64,000 nt of DNA from Thermothielavioides terrestris NRRL 8126. Taxonomy: Eukaryota > Ascomycota > Sordariomycetes > Sordariales > Chaetomiaceae. The translations under genes and the position numbers were made by a program. Under the pieces are notes generated by a model, which did not search any database, was not told where the DNA came from, and saw nothing but the letters and a program-made list of their open reading frames with translations. The DNA lies in the NCBI RefSeq assembly GCF_000226115.1, contig NC_016458.1, positions 7,846,001 to 7,910,000 on the forward strand, in the 5' to 3' direction. This document shows positions 24,669 through 36,929 of this stretch, in pieces (position 1 is the first letter of the stretch; every line of letters begins with the position of its first letter).

Positions 24669-25404
24669 GGTGCAGAGTTTGGGGCGGCCCCGTTGAAGCT
24701 TTGTGTTGTTTGTAAGTTAGAAAAAAGTTGAAGTTGATCAACAACGCCCGAGCTTTACGCAGCTGACACTCTGACAGTGGTCAGAGAGATTGATGAGCCA
24801 CATCAAAGCCCTTCTTCCCCCCATTGTTTTCGTCAGGCTCGTCGCCACACACAGTCACGTTACCAAACCCATGCAAATCGCAGGCATCATATTTCTGGTC
24901 GGCCTTCATTCCAGCCTTTACATGCATGCTGTTTCCCGCTCAAGCAGGAGCTCCACCTCGCGATCCCAAGTGCGCCGCCGCGAACCGTTTACGACATCCA
25001 CCATATTCCGCGCCTCCCGTTCGAGAAATCATGCACAAGAGACGGGAGAGGGAACAACCTATGAGTGTGTTGTATTTCTATCGGATGGTGTCCTCGCGGC
25101 CCGCGAGGCACTTTTGGGGCCCGTGGAGGAAGTCCGGGTACGTCAGAAGCAGAAGTCAGTCCCACGCAACCAAACGGTCCAAGACCGTGCATCCCGTACC
25201 CAGCAAAGGTGCCCAGATCGAGTGGCTAGGCAGCCGAGCGGCACCCGAGTCCCTGGAGCAGTCCAAAAAAACATCAACCGCGATATATTTCAGCCGGCAA
25301 GAAGCCCAGGCGATAAAAAATATCAATCGCTCGCCAGGGGGGGACCAGGCCGCTCCACCTCCCCAAGTCCTTCCAAACTTCCCTTCCCCTCAAGCGCTGA
25401 TGGC
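24669..25404. other. Intergenic region between Rrn7 and eIF5A genes
   Basis: About 735 bp with the Rrn7 promoter and the eIF5A 3' UTR. Plus-strand open frames of up to about 240 codons cross it but have no motif, no consistent codon bias and overlap each other in different frames; I treat them as chance. Confidence 0.45.
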
Positions 25405-26229
25405 TTATTTGGTACCCTCCTTGGCGTCAATGGCAGCCTCCTCGCCCATGGCAGTCTGGATGGTAATCACTAGAGCGCCGGAGTCAGTCGCTGCCGCGGT
25501 TCGAGTAGCAGATTTCCCCGAAACTTACGGGTATCCTTCTCCTCCTCCTTGAAGAGCTTGGTAATCTTGGCGCCAATCTCGCCCTCGGGCATGCGGACGT
25601 CGTCCTTGGTGTCGCCCTCAGCGGTCATGAGGCTGAGGAAGCCATCGTCGGTAATATCAAGCTGAGGAGTCGAGTTAGTATATACCCCAGCTCCATTGAA
25701 GCTCCTTGCATGGATGCGCGCTTACCAGCGTGTATTCGCTGCGCTTAACGACGGGGACGTCCATGTTGTGGGTCGAGGGGCAAAGGTCCTCGAGCTTCTT
25801 GCCGGTGAAGATGTCGATGCCGACAAGGTGGACCTTCGCGTGACCGTGCTTGCCCGTCTTGGAGGTAGACATGTCGACGATCTTGCAAGGGCGGCCCTTG
25901 ATGACGACATGACCGTTCTTCCGCAGAGCAGAGCACTGCATGGGGAAGGTGTCCGAGGCACCGGCATCACCAGCAGCGTCGTGCTCAAAATCGTGGTGCT
26001 GGAAGACCCCGAAATTAGCAACGGTTCAAATCGAACATGAATTGCAACGATACCGCATGCACATCGCACAACCCTCCAGGGAAACGATGGCGAAGGCGCG
26101 CACCATTTGCGCGCGCCTCCCATGATCCCGAGGGGGCTCGTGCCAGATGGTGCGGGGTGACTTTTTTTTCGTAGCCCAACAAGTAGGGCAAATTCCCAGG
26201 CGAGGAATGCGACTCACCTCCTCCGCCAT
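25405..26229 (-). CDS. Translation factor eIF5A
   Basis: Four exons on the minus strand (26229-26218, 25998-25726, 25661-25529, 25469-25405) give 160 residues. The first exon is only MAEE. The hypusination loop [14 protein letters not shown] is intact; the lysine expected to become hypusine is about residue 54. The rest follows the eIF5A plan: an SH3-like N-terminal domain ([20 protein letters not shown]) and an OB-fold C-terminal domain ([28 protein letters not shown]). eIF5A relieves stalling at polyproline and other difficult stretches and helps termination. The first intron, about 219 nt, is long for this window and contains an antisense T/A run. Divergent from VPS52. Confidence 0.95.
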
Positions 26230-27240
26230 TTTGAAGAAAGTGGAAAGGATACTGGGTCTGTCGGATGGAAAAGCCGAGACAGGGAAGCCCAAGAAGATGT
26301 CGAATGGACCAAAAGATGGAGGAGAGAATGGAAGTTGGTGCGAGGTAACGACCAGAAGGAGGGGTGGACGGGGGGGAAATTGTGGTTTTGAGCGCCCAGC
26401 CGAAGCGAAAAATGGGCGGTGGTTTCCCCGCCAAGTTAGCCCCTCCCCAGCAGTACACTGGAGAGGGAGTTGTCCGCGCCTGCCTTTTGGACCACTAAAT
26501 TTCGAATTTGCACACTGGACCCATATTCCCCTGCCTACCTAACTTGAGCACTGCTGTTTCGAAGTCTTTTTGCCTCGCCTACCCACCCACAGACCCGGCA
26601 ACCCTCCTCCGACACAGCAAATCACAAATGGACCCCATCTCAAGGTAGCGTGTATGGATTACAGAAAAACGCTACGCAGTGTGCGCACAGGACATGACAA
26701 GAGGCCTTGTGCTGCTTGTTGCTCGGCCGCACGGCTCAGAATTAGAATGTACATGCATATTCGCTCCCGCCTTAGGAGCTCACAGTGGCAAATATAACTC
26801 CGTTTAGCATTTTACTGACCACCTAGCTGGGATCGAGCCCTTGCTTCAAGGTGCGATGCCGCCTCTGCCGTGTAAGGTAAAGAATTATGGTGTCGCGGGA
26901 AGGTGGGGTGCGGCTTACAGCCGAGCTCACCCAAACTCGGACCCCACATCTACCGAGCCTGAAGGCTGACGGGAGCACAAACTGAGAAGGCCAATCAGCA
27001 GCTGGCCTTTCGCTGGTCAAGCACAGCCCTGCGCATCCACTGCGGAGCCAGCTGCCCCCAGGTGCTGTTGGATGCAGCGTCCAGGGGAGCAACCAAGCTG
27101 CTTGGGGAAGCGCATCAGCAAAAGCAACCGGGGAGCTGCAAGGAGAGGACACCGGACAACACAGCGGCGACGCAACGCGCGAGAGAGCAAGCCGGAGCCG
27201 GGCGCTGGTCCAGACGATTGCAGGAGCGCGGCAATCCATC
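26230..27240. promoter_or_regulatory. Divergent intergenic region, eIF5A / VPS52 promoters
   Basis: About 1 kb between divergent starts. It should contain both promoters. No clear factor site; plus-strand frames near 27060 run into VPS52 exon 1 in other frames and look like shadows. Confidence 0.45.
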
Positions 27241-29379
27241 ATGTGGCTGGACCGGTTTGCTGGACAGCATCAGCATCCGGGAAGCACGCCGTCTCCGCCG
27301 AGCAACAGCCAGAGCCGCGCGCAGTCGCCGCTGCCTCGCCGGACATCGAGCGCGCGGGGTCCGTACCTCACATCGCAGAGGCCCGGCCTCACGTCGAGGA
27401 CGTCTTCGCTCTCACTTGTCTCCAACGACTCCTCGTCTTCGCTGCTCGGCGCGTCACGACGCACCAATGGCTCGGCCCTGAAGCAGTCGACCACCGTCGG
27501 CGACGCTCCAGACCCGGAAGCGGTCCTAGCGAGGATTCTCGGGCCCCGACCCGACACAGCCGCTCCGGAGGACGACCGACCAAGGGGTATTTCGGAGGAG
27601 GATTTGGACTTGGACTTTGACTTTGGTGGCCTCTCGGTGCGCGAGCTCGCCAGCGAGGAAACCGACCGAGCGGCTACAGACACGTACAGGCCGCAGACTG
27701 TAGAAGACTGTAGGTCGTCCCGAGCCCGCGCGGCTTTTATTTTCCTGTACTCATAGCTTCGGAATAGACGAGCGAGATAAAGCCAAGTTCGAACAACTGC
27801 ACCGGTCCATCCGCGCGTGCGACGACATCCTGAGCTCGGTCGAGTCCAACCTCACCAGCTTCCGCAATGACCTGGCCGCCGTGTCCGCCGACATCGAGAG
27901 CCTGCAAGCCCGGTCCAGCGCGCTCAACGTTCGGCTAGAAAACCGCAGAGCTGTGGAGAAGGCACTGGGGCCGATCGTGGAGGAACTGAGCATACCGCCC
28001 ACGGCCGTGTCCAAGATCTCGGAGGGGCACATCGACGAGGCATGGGTCAAGGTCCTGGCCGAGGTGGATAAGAGGGCTACGGCTCAGAAGAAAAATGCGC
28101 AGCACGCGCAAACCAAGGCGCTGGCCGACGTAGGGCCGCTGCTGGAGAAGCTGGTTCTCAAAGTACAAGCAACTGCGGCCCCCGGTTCCTCAGCCTTTCA
28201 GTGCATCATGCTGACACTCACTCCCAGGCGGTCGAGCGGATACGGGACTTTCTCGTCGCGCAGATCAAGGCATTGAGGTCGCCCAATATCAATGCCCAAA
28301 TCATTCAGCAGCAAAACTTCCTCAAGTTCAAAGACCTCTTCTCCTTTCTCCACCGGCACCAGCCCGTCCTTGCGGGCGAGATCTGCCAGGCCTACCTCAA
28401 CACCATGCGCTGGTATTACCTGAACCAATTTACCCGCTACGAAAAGGCGCTAGAGAAGCTCAAGCTCCACGTTCTTGACAAGAATGACGTCCTAGGCCAC
28501 GACGACACGTCGAGGAGGACGACGGTCCTCTCTGGGTCCAAAATCGGGGGCGCTCCACACGACCCCTTCAACCTGGGGCGGAGGATAGAGGTCCTCAAGA
28601 CCACCAACCAGCTCGCCATCTCATCGTACCTCGCCGAGGAAGACCAATCCACCCACTACCTGGAGGTGCCGTTCCGCAACTTCAACCTCGCGCTCATCGA
28701 CAACGCCACGGCCGAGTACACGTTCCTGGCGGCCTTTTTCAGCCCGGCGCTCTCGTTCGCCGCCATCTCGCGGCACTTCAACTACATCTTCGAGCCGACC
28801 TTCGCCATCGGGCAGGCGCTGACGCGGCAGCTCGTGGCCGACACGCACGACGCGCTCGGCGTGCTGCTGTGCGTGCGCCTCAACCAGCACTTCGCCTTCG
28901 AGCTGCAGCGCCGCCGCGTGCCCGCCGCCGACGGCTACATCAACGGCACCGCCATGGCGCTCTGGCCGCGCCTGCAGAGCATCATGGACGCGCACGGCGA
29001 GTCGGTGCGCGCGCTGACGGCGGGCCTGCCCGCGCGCGCCGCCTCCGCCGCGTCCGCCAAGGCCGCGTCCGCCGCCCCGCACGTCGTCACGCAGCGCTTC
29101 GGTCAGCTGCTGCACGGCATCCTGGCGCTGAGCGCCGAGGCCGGCGGCGACGACGAACCGGTCGCCGCCAGCCTGGGGCGGCTGCGCAACGAGGTCGAGG
29201 CGTTCCTGACCAAGACCAGCCAGGCGACCTTCGGGGCGGACAAGCGGAAGAGGGAGCGGTTCTTGTATAACAACTACAGCTTGATCCTGACGATCATTAG
29301 CGACGTCAGCGGGAAGCTGGCGGAGGAGCAGCAGGAGCATTTCGAGGCGCTGAAGGCGAGTTATCAGGAGGCTGGCTAA
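27241..29379 (+). CDS. VPS52: Vps52, GARP tethering complex subunit
   Basis: Three exons, 27241-27709, 27768-28162 and 28228-29379, encode 671 residues. Blocks typical of Vps52/Sac2 are present: KFEQLHRSIRACDDILSSVE, LQARSSALNVRLENRRAVEK, LGPIVEELSIPP, then INAQIIQQQNFLKFKDLFSF and NTMRWYYLNQFTRYEKALEK. GARP tethers endosome-derived vesicles to the trans-Golgi network. The first ~150 residues are Ser/Pro-rich and disordered. For the first intron two acceptors are close together (CATAG at 27756 and AATAG at 27767). I chose the second because it pairs with the consensus GTAGGT donor and gives VEDYERDKAKFEQ without a stop; the first would need a poor GTCGTC donor. A poly-Ala/Arg stretch around 29030-29080 is GC-driven. 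Confidence 0.88.
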
Positions 29380-29655
29380 CCCCGTCAGGAGTAGCGAGAT
29401 TCGGATGGCGTTCTTGGGCGTTGTTGGGGCGTGATGCTGGCTGTTTCTATTGTTGATCATTAGGCGCTTCGTGACGAAACAGCGGGATAAGTTGACGTTC
29501 TTAATGTAACAGAGAAGGTTGTGAGGGATATCATGTAGCAAATACCGGCCCGTACAACTCCGCCCCGCTCCCATGGCGCCAGAAGTATCTAAACACGGTA
29601 CATAGAGTATCTTTCGAAGTTCTACAAGATAGAAAAGAAAGGAAAAAAGCAACAT

Positions 29656-31098
29656 CTACCGCCACCACCTCCCCAGCAAACCAGACACATACGCCAGCCC
29701 CGACACGAGCGGCGCCGGCAACGGCCCCTTCCGCAGCAGCACCGCGAGCACGCCGACCAAGATTGCGACCCCGACCGTCCCCGCCGGCCGACGATGCCTC
29801 CACAGCCACTTCCTCGCCCGTTCCTTCTTCTCCTCCCACAGCAACTCGGCGACCTGCCTCTCAAAGTACGCCCTGCCCACCTCCACCCTCCTCCACCCCT
29901 TTCCACCCTCCTCCCCTCCTCCTCCGCCGTCCGCATCCCAAGTCTTCAGCACGCTCCACCTGGAGATGCGGCGCCACGCGCGCAGGCGCTCGGGGGGGAC
30001 CTCGCGCTCGAGGCGGGCGGCCTCGGCCAGGAGGGCCTCGAGGTCGAGGGGGACGGGCAGCTTGGAGAGGATGCTGTGCAGCATCTCGGGCTCGTCGGGC
30101 GGGGTGGCGAACAGCTCGGCGCGGCGGGCGCGCACGATGGCGGCGAACAGGTAGAGGCTGAAGGCCGGGGGGCGGGCGAGCAGGGCGTCGAAGAGGCGGG
30201 CCACGGCGCGCTGCGTCGTGATGTCGTGCGCGTACATGGTCAGCGTGCCCGACAGGGCGAAGAAGGGCTGCGTGCGCGACAGGTGCCGCCACAGCGGCGG
30301 GTCGGCCGCCCGCAGGATGTCCGGCAGCAGGTGCAGCTGCGCGACCGCCGGCGCCAGCGACGGCAGCATGAAGTCGCGGATGTGGAAGAGCGAGAGGGAG
30401 GTCAGCGACGGCTGGTGCAGCCGGGCCGGCAGGACCAGGAGCAGGACCTGCGCGATGTCGTGGTAGCCTTGGAAGTAGCTGAGGTAGGGGTGGCGGCGGA
30501 GGACGGAGACGATGAGGTTGGAGAGGAGGGCTTTTTGGCGGGCGAGCTGTGCTTCGGATTGGTCTGGAGGGGTGCGTTAGTCGCCAGGTGCTTATGAGGC
30601 GAAGGAGGGGGGGAGGGCGGCAAGTAAGCCTACTGTCGGGATAGTAAATGAAAGCGCGGTTGACGTCGAGCTGGACTTGGTCCTCGTCTTTGTGAGGCGG
30701 GAGAGATTCCCACGGGGGGGAAGAGGACTCAACCCCGTCATGACCGGCTTCCGACTTGACATGGTCCGGTGGAAGGCCCAGGAGGATTGGCCCTGTGGTG
30801 GGTGTAAGTGTGAGTGTGAGTGTGAGCTGAGGATGAGTCGGCGGGTGTGGTTGGTCATAGCACAGGTATGTACATGTACACACTTACATGCTTGCTGGCG
30901 GATGTTGTCCGACAGGAAGCCTCCGGGCGACTCGGCCAGCGTCCTCAGGGCGTCCAAGTCCCTTCGCCTGCAAGCCTCGAGGATGGCCTTCTTCTTTTCG
31001 TCGACCGCTGCATCGGCTACATCGACTCCATCTGCTCTGGTGTTGTGATTGGTCGTCTTCTCGTCCAGCTCTCGTACGATGGGCTCCTCCATGCTCAT
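29656..31098 (-). CDS. TBC-domain Rab GTPase-activating protein, Gyp8/TBC1D20-like
   Basis: Three exons on the minus strand (31098-30888, 30792-30634, 30563-29656) give 425 residues. The TBC signature is complete: WPILLGLPPDH, the arginine finger in VQLDVNRAF (IxxDxxR box), and the glutamine finger in YFQGYHDIAQVLLLVL (YxQ box). A C-terminal hydrophobic segment (TVGVAILVGVLAVLL, then PLVSGLAYVSGLLG) should anchor it in a membrane, which with the order of motifs points to the TBC1D20/Gyp8 class acting on Rab1/Ypt1-type GTPases at ER-Golgi membranes. The upstream ATG pair at 31098/31092 is two codons apart; the first was taken. Intron 1 contains a GT/GA microsatellite. The gene converges on VPS52, also a traffic gene, which is probably coincidence. 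Confidence 0.87.
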
Positions 31099-32576
31099 CT
31101 GCTTCAACCGTCTTCTTTTTCCCGCTTGTTTCCAACACACTGAACTGTCAAACTTTCAAACGCGCCTCTTAATGGAATGGATGCACAGGGGGTTCTTTCG
31201 TATGTGCGCTGTCCTGTACAGTGCAATCTGTGCTTTTCGTGAGTTCGGCCCCGTCTCTGGCTGCCGCGTGTCTCACTTTCAACTTTCTGACCCACTCCTC
31301 CCGAACGCTCGTAGGCAACACCCCGTAGGTCACGGTAGAGGGCGAGGGCGTGCGGTCTGTAGCAGACTGTGCCGGACCTACAGAGGCGCCCCGACGTGAC
31401 GGTGTAAGTAGGCAGGTATTCATGCGAAGGTGGACATGCAAGTTCCAGACTCGCTCAGTTGATGTCTGGTGTTAGGTGGAAAGGCTGGAAGCGAGCTAAA
31501 CTACCCCTGAATGCTTGTAATCTGAGAATTACCTGAATATAGGAGGTAAAGAATCCCTGAGCTTACACCGCGTATTTACAATACCATACACTGGCCCAGG
31601 CCCTGCCTTATACTCGGCTCGAACCACAAAGCCCAATGTTCGGCGTGATGAAGAAAAGGGAGGAGTAAATCTGCTCGATTGGGCTTATCTTTACGCTTCT
31701 TGTGGCAATGGTCAAAAGAAAAAGCGAGCTTCGCAGGAGTCAATTACCCAGCTCGAAGCCTAACATCGCCAGACCTCGTTCGGTACTCTGTAATAGGTAC
31801 AGTAATTTACCTTCCTGTAGAAGTGCAGTTGCACGCTCAGATGTCGAGTGCACGCTGCATCTTGCAGCGCCAGGCTGCCCCACCAAAGCTCCTCCCCCTC
31901 ACCCACGTTTGGCTCACATCACTCACTGTGGCAGATCAAGACGTTTTCTCAGTGCGATAGACACGGCGAAGTACCCGAGGCCGCCAAGCAGGCTAGCACT
32001 GGCATCCTGCAGCCTGGACACGGACGATGCGCGTGTTTTCCAGGTGTTGTATGCACAGCGGAGGCGGTCAATGACGCTCTGAAGCGTTGAAGGTGAAAGT
32101 TACAGTTGCGTATGGGTTGGGTTCGCCTTCACGTTCGAGGTTGAGCTCCGACGAAGTCTCTCAAACAAACCCATTCCTCGCTGAGACGATACACAACCCA
32201 ATTGCATGCAGCGGCATATGACATCAACGGACAGGAAGGCGCTGCGATGAGGTGAAGTGGTCGGGAACTGCCAGTTTACTACTGCGTCAGTTGCCTGTGC
32301 GCCCACGCATTTGAACGGCTGTGAGCGAGTCTCGTGCTCGCGCAGCCCCGTTGGGTACACCTGCCATCCCCGTAAGTAGAGAGCAGAACGGGACCTGAAA
32401 GCCTGCTCTATTCATCTCACTTTGCGTCAGGACAGTTGCCTCGCTGCCGGGGACTCTCCCTCCCCGGAGCTACCTTTGAGACACTTCGCCGAACGGCTGC
32501 ACCAGCACCAACTTCCACACTTGAGGTACCGTACTATCCTGGCAGGGCGTAATCCGAAACGCTCCCTTCCATCATC
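31099..32576. promoter_or_regulatory. Divergent intergenic region, Gyp8-like / DDB1-like promoters
   Basis: About 1.5 kb between divergent starts. Only short unsupported frames; no repeats or RNA gene recognised. The sequence directly before 32577 is C/T-rich, as is common in fungal leaders. Confidence 0.45.
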
Positions 32577-35500
32577 ATGGCCTTCCACACCAATGTGTTC
32601 CGGAATGGGGAATGGGTGACCGAAACGGTCAACCTGCACGCCGTCTTGAAGGCACACAAGCCAGCCCCAAAGGCTGCGGCTAGGATAGATGCTGTGAAGC
32701 CTCCACGCTGCGGCCTGCTCACAACCACCGTCATGGAGAGTGCCCGCCCAAATCTGCTCTTGCCGGTCCGGATCCGGTCTCCCGACCACAATGACATTGC
32801 CTTCGTGGGAGTACGTTCATCAAATCTGCCCCCGTTGTTGTCGCGCGCTCGCCTTCTACAGGCATTCCCTGACTCCGAAGCCCATCAGGACCATTTTGTT
32901 CAGATCTCCGAGCTCCGGAAAGATGGGCGCATCGAGGAGATTGTGCGGAAAAATGACTTTGGATGCCGCATTCGCAACGCCTGCGTGGTCGGCTCCTTCG
33001 TCGTCCCGGATCTCAACGACGAGCGGAGCGCCGATCCTTTCTCGCCCTCTATCGTGAAGACCGAACACGATGCGCCGAGCCAATACGGCAGCGCGAGAGT
33101 GAGGCCGTTTTCCTCGGGCGCGAGCCTTCCACCTCAGTTACTGGCGGTTGTTCTAGAGACCGGAGCCACTGTGTTCTTGTTTGTCCGCCACGGCCCCGAC
33201 GGTAGGCCCGAGTTCGTGGCCTCGCGCTGTCAGTATCCGAGACGTCCAGACCCATACTTGGGCTTCCACATGGCCGTCGACCCGAGCTCTCGCTACATGG
33301 CACTGGCGGGCCCTGCCAACTCCTTCATCGTCTACGAGCTGGCCTCTCATGGCCAGCTCAGCGAGGCGTACGGCCGCGGCGAACCGCTGCGTCCGGTCAG
33401 GTCCTTCCGCCTCCGCGGCATACAGGGCGTGATACACAAGCTGACATTCCTGCATCCTCGACTCGGGGACGACCGCCACATCATCCTTCTGCTCGTCATC
33501 GTCCGGCATGGCAAATCGAGGACGGTGATATACGATTGGGAACTCGGAGAGGACCTCAAGACCGTCTTCGCCGAAGAAAAACAGGGCCATAGATTGCCTG
33601 TTGAGCACCAAATGCCGCTGATAATCATTCCCCTAACGGTTCAGTCCGCCTTCGTCTCCATATCGGAGCATCAGATCGCCGTCTGCACCGAGTGCCTGCA
33701 TGGGCCGCCGAAGTTCGAGAGCATCGACGTGAAAGCGCCGCCCCCGACAGCCAATCATCGCGGCTGTCACCAGCCGCTATGGACGGCTTGGGCAAGGCCT
33801 TTTCGGCTACAGACCTACAGTAAGAGCCGCGACTGCGTCTATCTCGCCCGCGAGGACGGCGTGGTCGTGTTCCTAGAAGCTGAGCAGGACAACGCGCTCG
33901 CCCGCAGCACCGTCATGGACACATTCCCCTGCGGCATATCGACGGCGTTCGCCTGTCTGTTCGATGACAGCACCGATGTCCTGGTCCTCGGCAGCGATTC
34001 GGGACCGGGAGGGCATTGGAAGGTGCGTAGTTCCAGCCGAGGGCCTCGCCCTCGGCCCTCACCTGAACCCAAACTCGAACCCGAACTGACCACCCCTGCT
34101 GTCCCTCGCAGATTCCTCCCCGGAAGCCCATTGAGCTGCTCGGCGTCTTGCCGAGTTGGTCCCCGGTTGTCGACATGACAACCACCGATGAGTTCTCCAC
34201 GTGGCATCCGGAAGTCCACCAAGACAAGGCCATGGTTCCGTGGCAGCAAGCCAAGATGCGGAAACCGGACCGTGTCTTTGCGACGTGCGAGACCGGCTGC
34301 AAGGGTGCCATCACCGAGTACCGCTGCGGCCTGAAGGCGCACATCGGCCTCGACCTCGATTACGGGGCCAGCGTGAAACAGGCCTGGCTTCTCCCTGGCC
34401 TCTACCCTGCCCAGCCTGATGGTTACCTGCTGGTCCTTTCCATGCCCGACTCTTCGGCGGCGCTGAACTTGGCCGGCGACTTTTCCAGCGCCGACCCGCC
34501 CGCTCCGGACACGATACCGTTCGATCTATCATCGACCACGCTGGCCTTGGCGCGTTCCGGTCAGTCGGCGGTGCAAATCACTACGCAGAAGATAGTATTG
34601 TCAACGCCGCATCAAAGGTGAGTACGGATGGCGACGCATAACCCTGACTAGACCTGACGCTCACTGGGAAACAGCGCTCAGTTCGCCTTCGAGGCTTTGC
34701 CGGGGCTCGCGAATGCGTCCGTCTCTGATGCTTGCACGCTCGATGACTGCATTGCTATTTCGGCGCACACGGACGCTCAATTCCAAATCCACGTCTTTAA
34801 GGCTGACTTCGATAACTTCACTCTTGCGCTCGTCCAAGCGGTCGATGTGGACGGTGAGGTCACTTGTCTGGCTCTCGGCACCAACTACACCCTCCTGGCC
34901 GGCATCAGGAGGGGGTCTGAGATCTTCCTGGCCAGCGCTTCGCTGCAGCACGCCTCCGGTGGCCTCGGCCTTGAGATGGTCAACTTGACCGAGTGTGAGC
35001 TCCGGCTGACCATTCCCGCGTCGGTTGTCCCAGTGCTGACGTTACGCAGACGTGACAGAAAAGGACGAGAGCCTCGGCCTGGACCTGGGCGCAGTCTCGG
35101 CACTTGAAGGAGTCGCCAGCATTGTATCAGTCGGGGATGTCGTCTTCCTAGGTACAAGAAGCGGGGAAGTGATGACAGTGACGCAATCTGCCGGCTCGCT
35201 TTCCATCGATTGCGAGAAGTTCGGAAGGACAACGGCCAACGTCAGCGCCGGCCATCGTGCTGGCGCGCCTGGCCCTAGCATTTTGGTTTCTTGCGACGAC
35301 AGTCTCATCTCCGTGAGCCTGGATCACCGGAGCAGCCACGGTGGCAGCAGCTCCGTCCACCGCACGACGAAATTGAGGGTCTGGCCGGTGGACGCCAGCA
35401 AGCTCGAGACTCCCGCGCCGCCTGTGCACTACGCCGCAGCTGTGGATATGCCAGCCGACGACGGCATCACCCCGATCCTCATTGTCTCCGGCTCGAGGTT

Positions 35501-36929
35501 GTTGCTCGCAGAGATGAACCATGCGCCCGGCCCGGCGCACCGGATCATTCCCGTTAACGGCACGCCCAACAGGGTCATCTACTGCCAGTTCACGCAGTGT
35601 CTGGTTGCTGCGGTGAACTGGTACGGCGGGCCGGGCCTGGCGTTCATCAACCCGGACACCGGGGACTACATTGGCCGGCCCATGGACAAGAACGGAGAGC
35701 CGCAAAGCAACATTGCTGGCTTGGGGAAGGCTGGCGATCGGATCTTGGGTCTGGCGGAATGGAACTACAGGCGCGACGGTAATGTCTGGAACTTCATCCT
35801 CGTCAGCACAAAAAGCGGCCGTCTCGTCCTCGTCTCGACGCAGAAGGTGAAGGCGGGGGAGGACGGTCCCACGTCGATTCGGTATTGGACCCAATTCTGG
35901 AAAGAGGTCAAGGGACCCATGTACGCGGTCTTTGGCTACGACCACGGCCTGGTCTACTGCTACGGCCAGACGATCCAGTGGGAGGTGCTCGACGTCCAGG
36001 AGAAGAAATTGAAGCCCATCATGTCCGTCCCGCTCGGCTCGCCCGCTACCGCCCTGCGGCTGTCGAGCGGCAAACTCGCCGTCCTGACGACCCGCGAGTC
36101 GCTAATCATTCTCGACTCCGTCCCAAAAAACGCCACCAACAACAACGACAACCCCCAGGACGATGACGATGACGATGACAACGAAGACGAAGCGCGCGTG
36201 GACAAGATCTGCCACATCGACCCCTGGCGGCGCAACGCGGTCGACTTCATCGAGATCGCCGGCCCGCAGCTCGACGACCCGCGCAGCGGGCTCTTCCTCG
36301 TGGCCGACCGCGAGGGCGGCGTCGCGGCGCTGTGGGTGCCGCGGCAGACGCCCGACAGGGAGTGCGAGGTGGTGGTCGAGGCGGAGCTGCCGTATTCGAT
36401 CCGGCGGCTGCGCCGCGGGCGCACGCGGCCCGCCTGGGAGCAGCGCCGCGCACCCCACGCCGGCGCGCAGCCCCGCTACGGCCGCCTGCCGGCCACGGTG
36501 GACGACGCGGAGATCCTGGGCATCTCGCTGCACGGGTCGCTGCACCGGTTCACGCTGCTGAGCGTGGACGCCTGGCGGCTGCTGCGGTTCGTGCAGAACC
36601 TGGCGCTCGCGAGCGAGGCCGTGTGTCCGTTCGTGTCGCCCCAGGTGCTGCGCGAGCAGCGGGGGCGCGACGGCAGCCCGGAGCCGCGGCTGAGCTACGG
36701 CCTGGACATGCACGTCGATGGCGACATCCTACGGCGCTGTCTGGAGCGGCGGGCGCTGGAGGAGATGGTGACCAGGGAAGGACAGCTGGCCAGGTTCGTG
36801 GAGCTGTTGACAGCGCTGGACGGCGGGAAGCATGTCCAGGGCCTTCCTGCTGCCGGTGAGGGAAACTACGCGCCGTATTTCCAGCTGGCATATGACATCC
36901 TGGAGTACCATTTGCTGTCGCCGCTGTGA
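32577..36929 (+). CDS. DDB1/CPSF-A-superfamily protein with Mms1-type N-terminal domain
   Basis: Five exons (32577-32810, 32889-34022, 34112-34617, 34675-34994, 35050-36929) give 1357 residues, typical of the DDB1/CPSF160/Rik1/Mms1 multi-beta-propeller size. Removing intron 1 joins IAFVG to DHFVQISELRKDGRIEEIVR, the conserved early block of the Mms1_N domain, followed by KNDFGCRIRNACV. Later blocks such as YTLLAGIRRGSEIF, DVVFLGTRSGEVM, and HGLVYCYGQTIQWEVLD are WD-like blades. Family members act as adaptors in cullin-4-type ubiquitin ligases or in mRNA 3' processing; which applies here cannot be told from sequence. It is not close enough to what I recall of canonical DDB1 or CPSF160 to use those names. 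A poly-Asp run sits near 36160. Intron 1 (78 nt) and the intron at 34023-34111 are worth RNA support. Confidence 0.72.

Noticed and set aside
27714..27756. Alternative VPS52 intron 1 using donor GTCGTC and the CATAG acceptor
   Set aside because: Only 43 nt with a poor donor; the 58-nt GTAGGT/AATAG intron restores the conserved ERDKAKFEQLH block.
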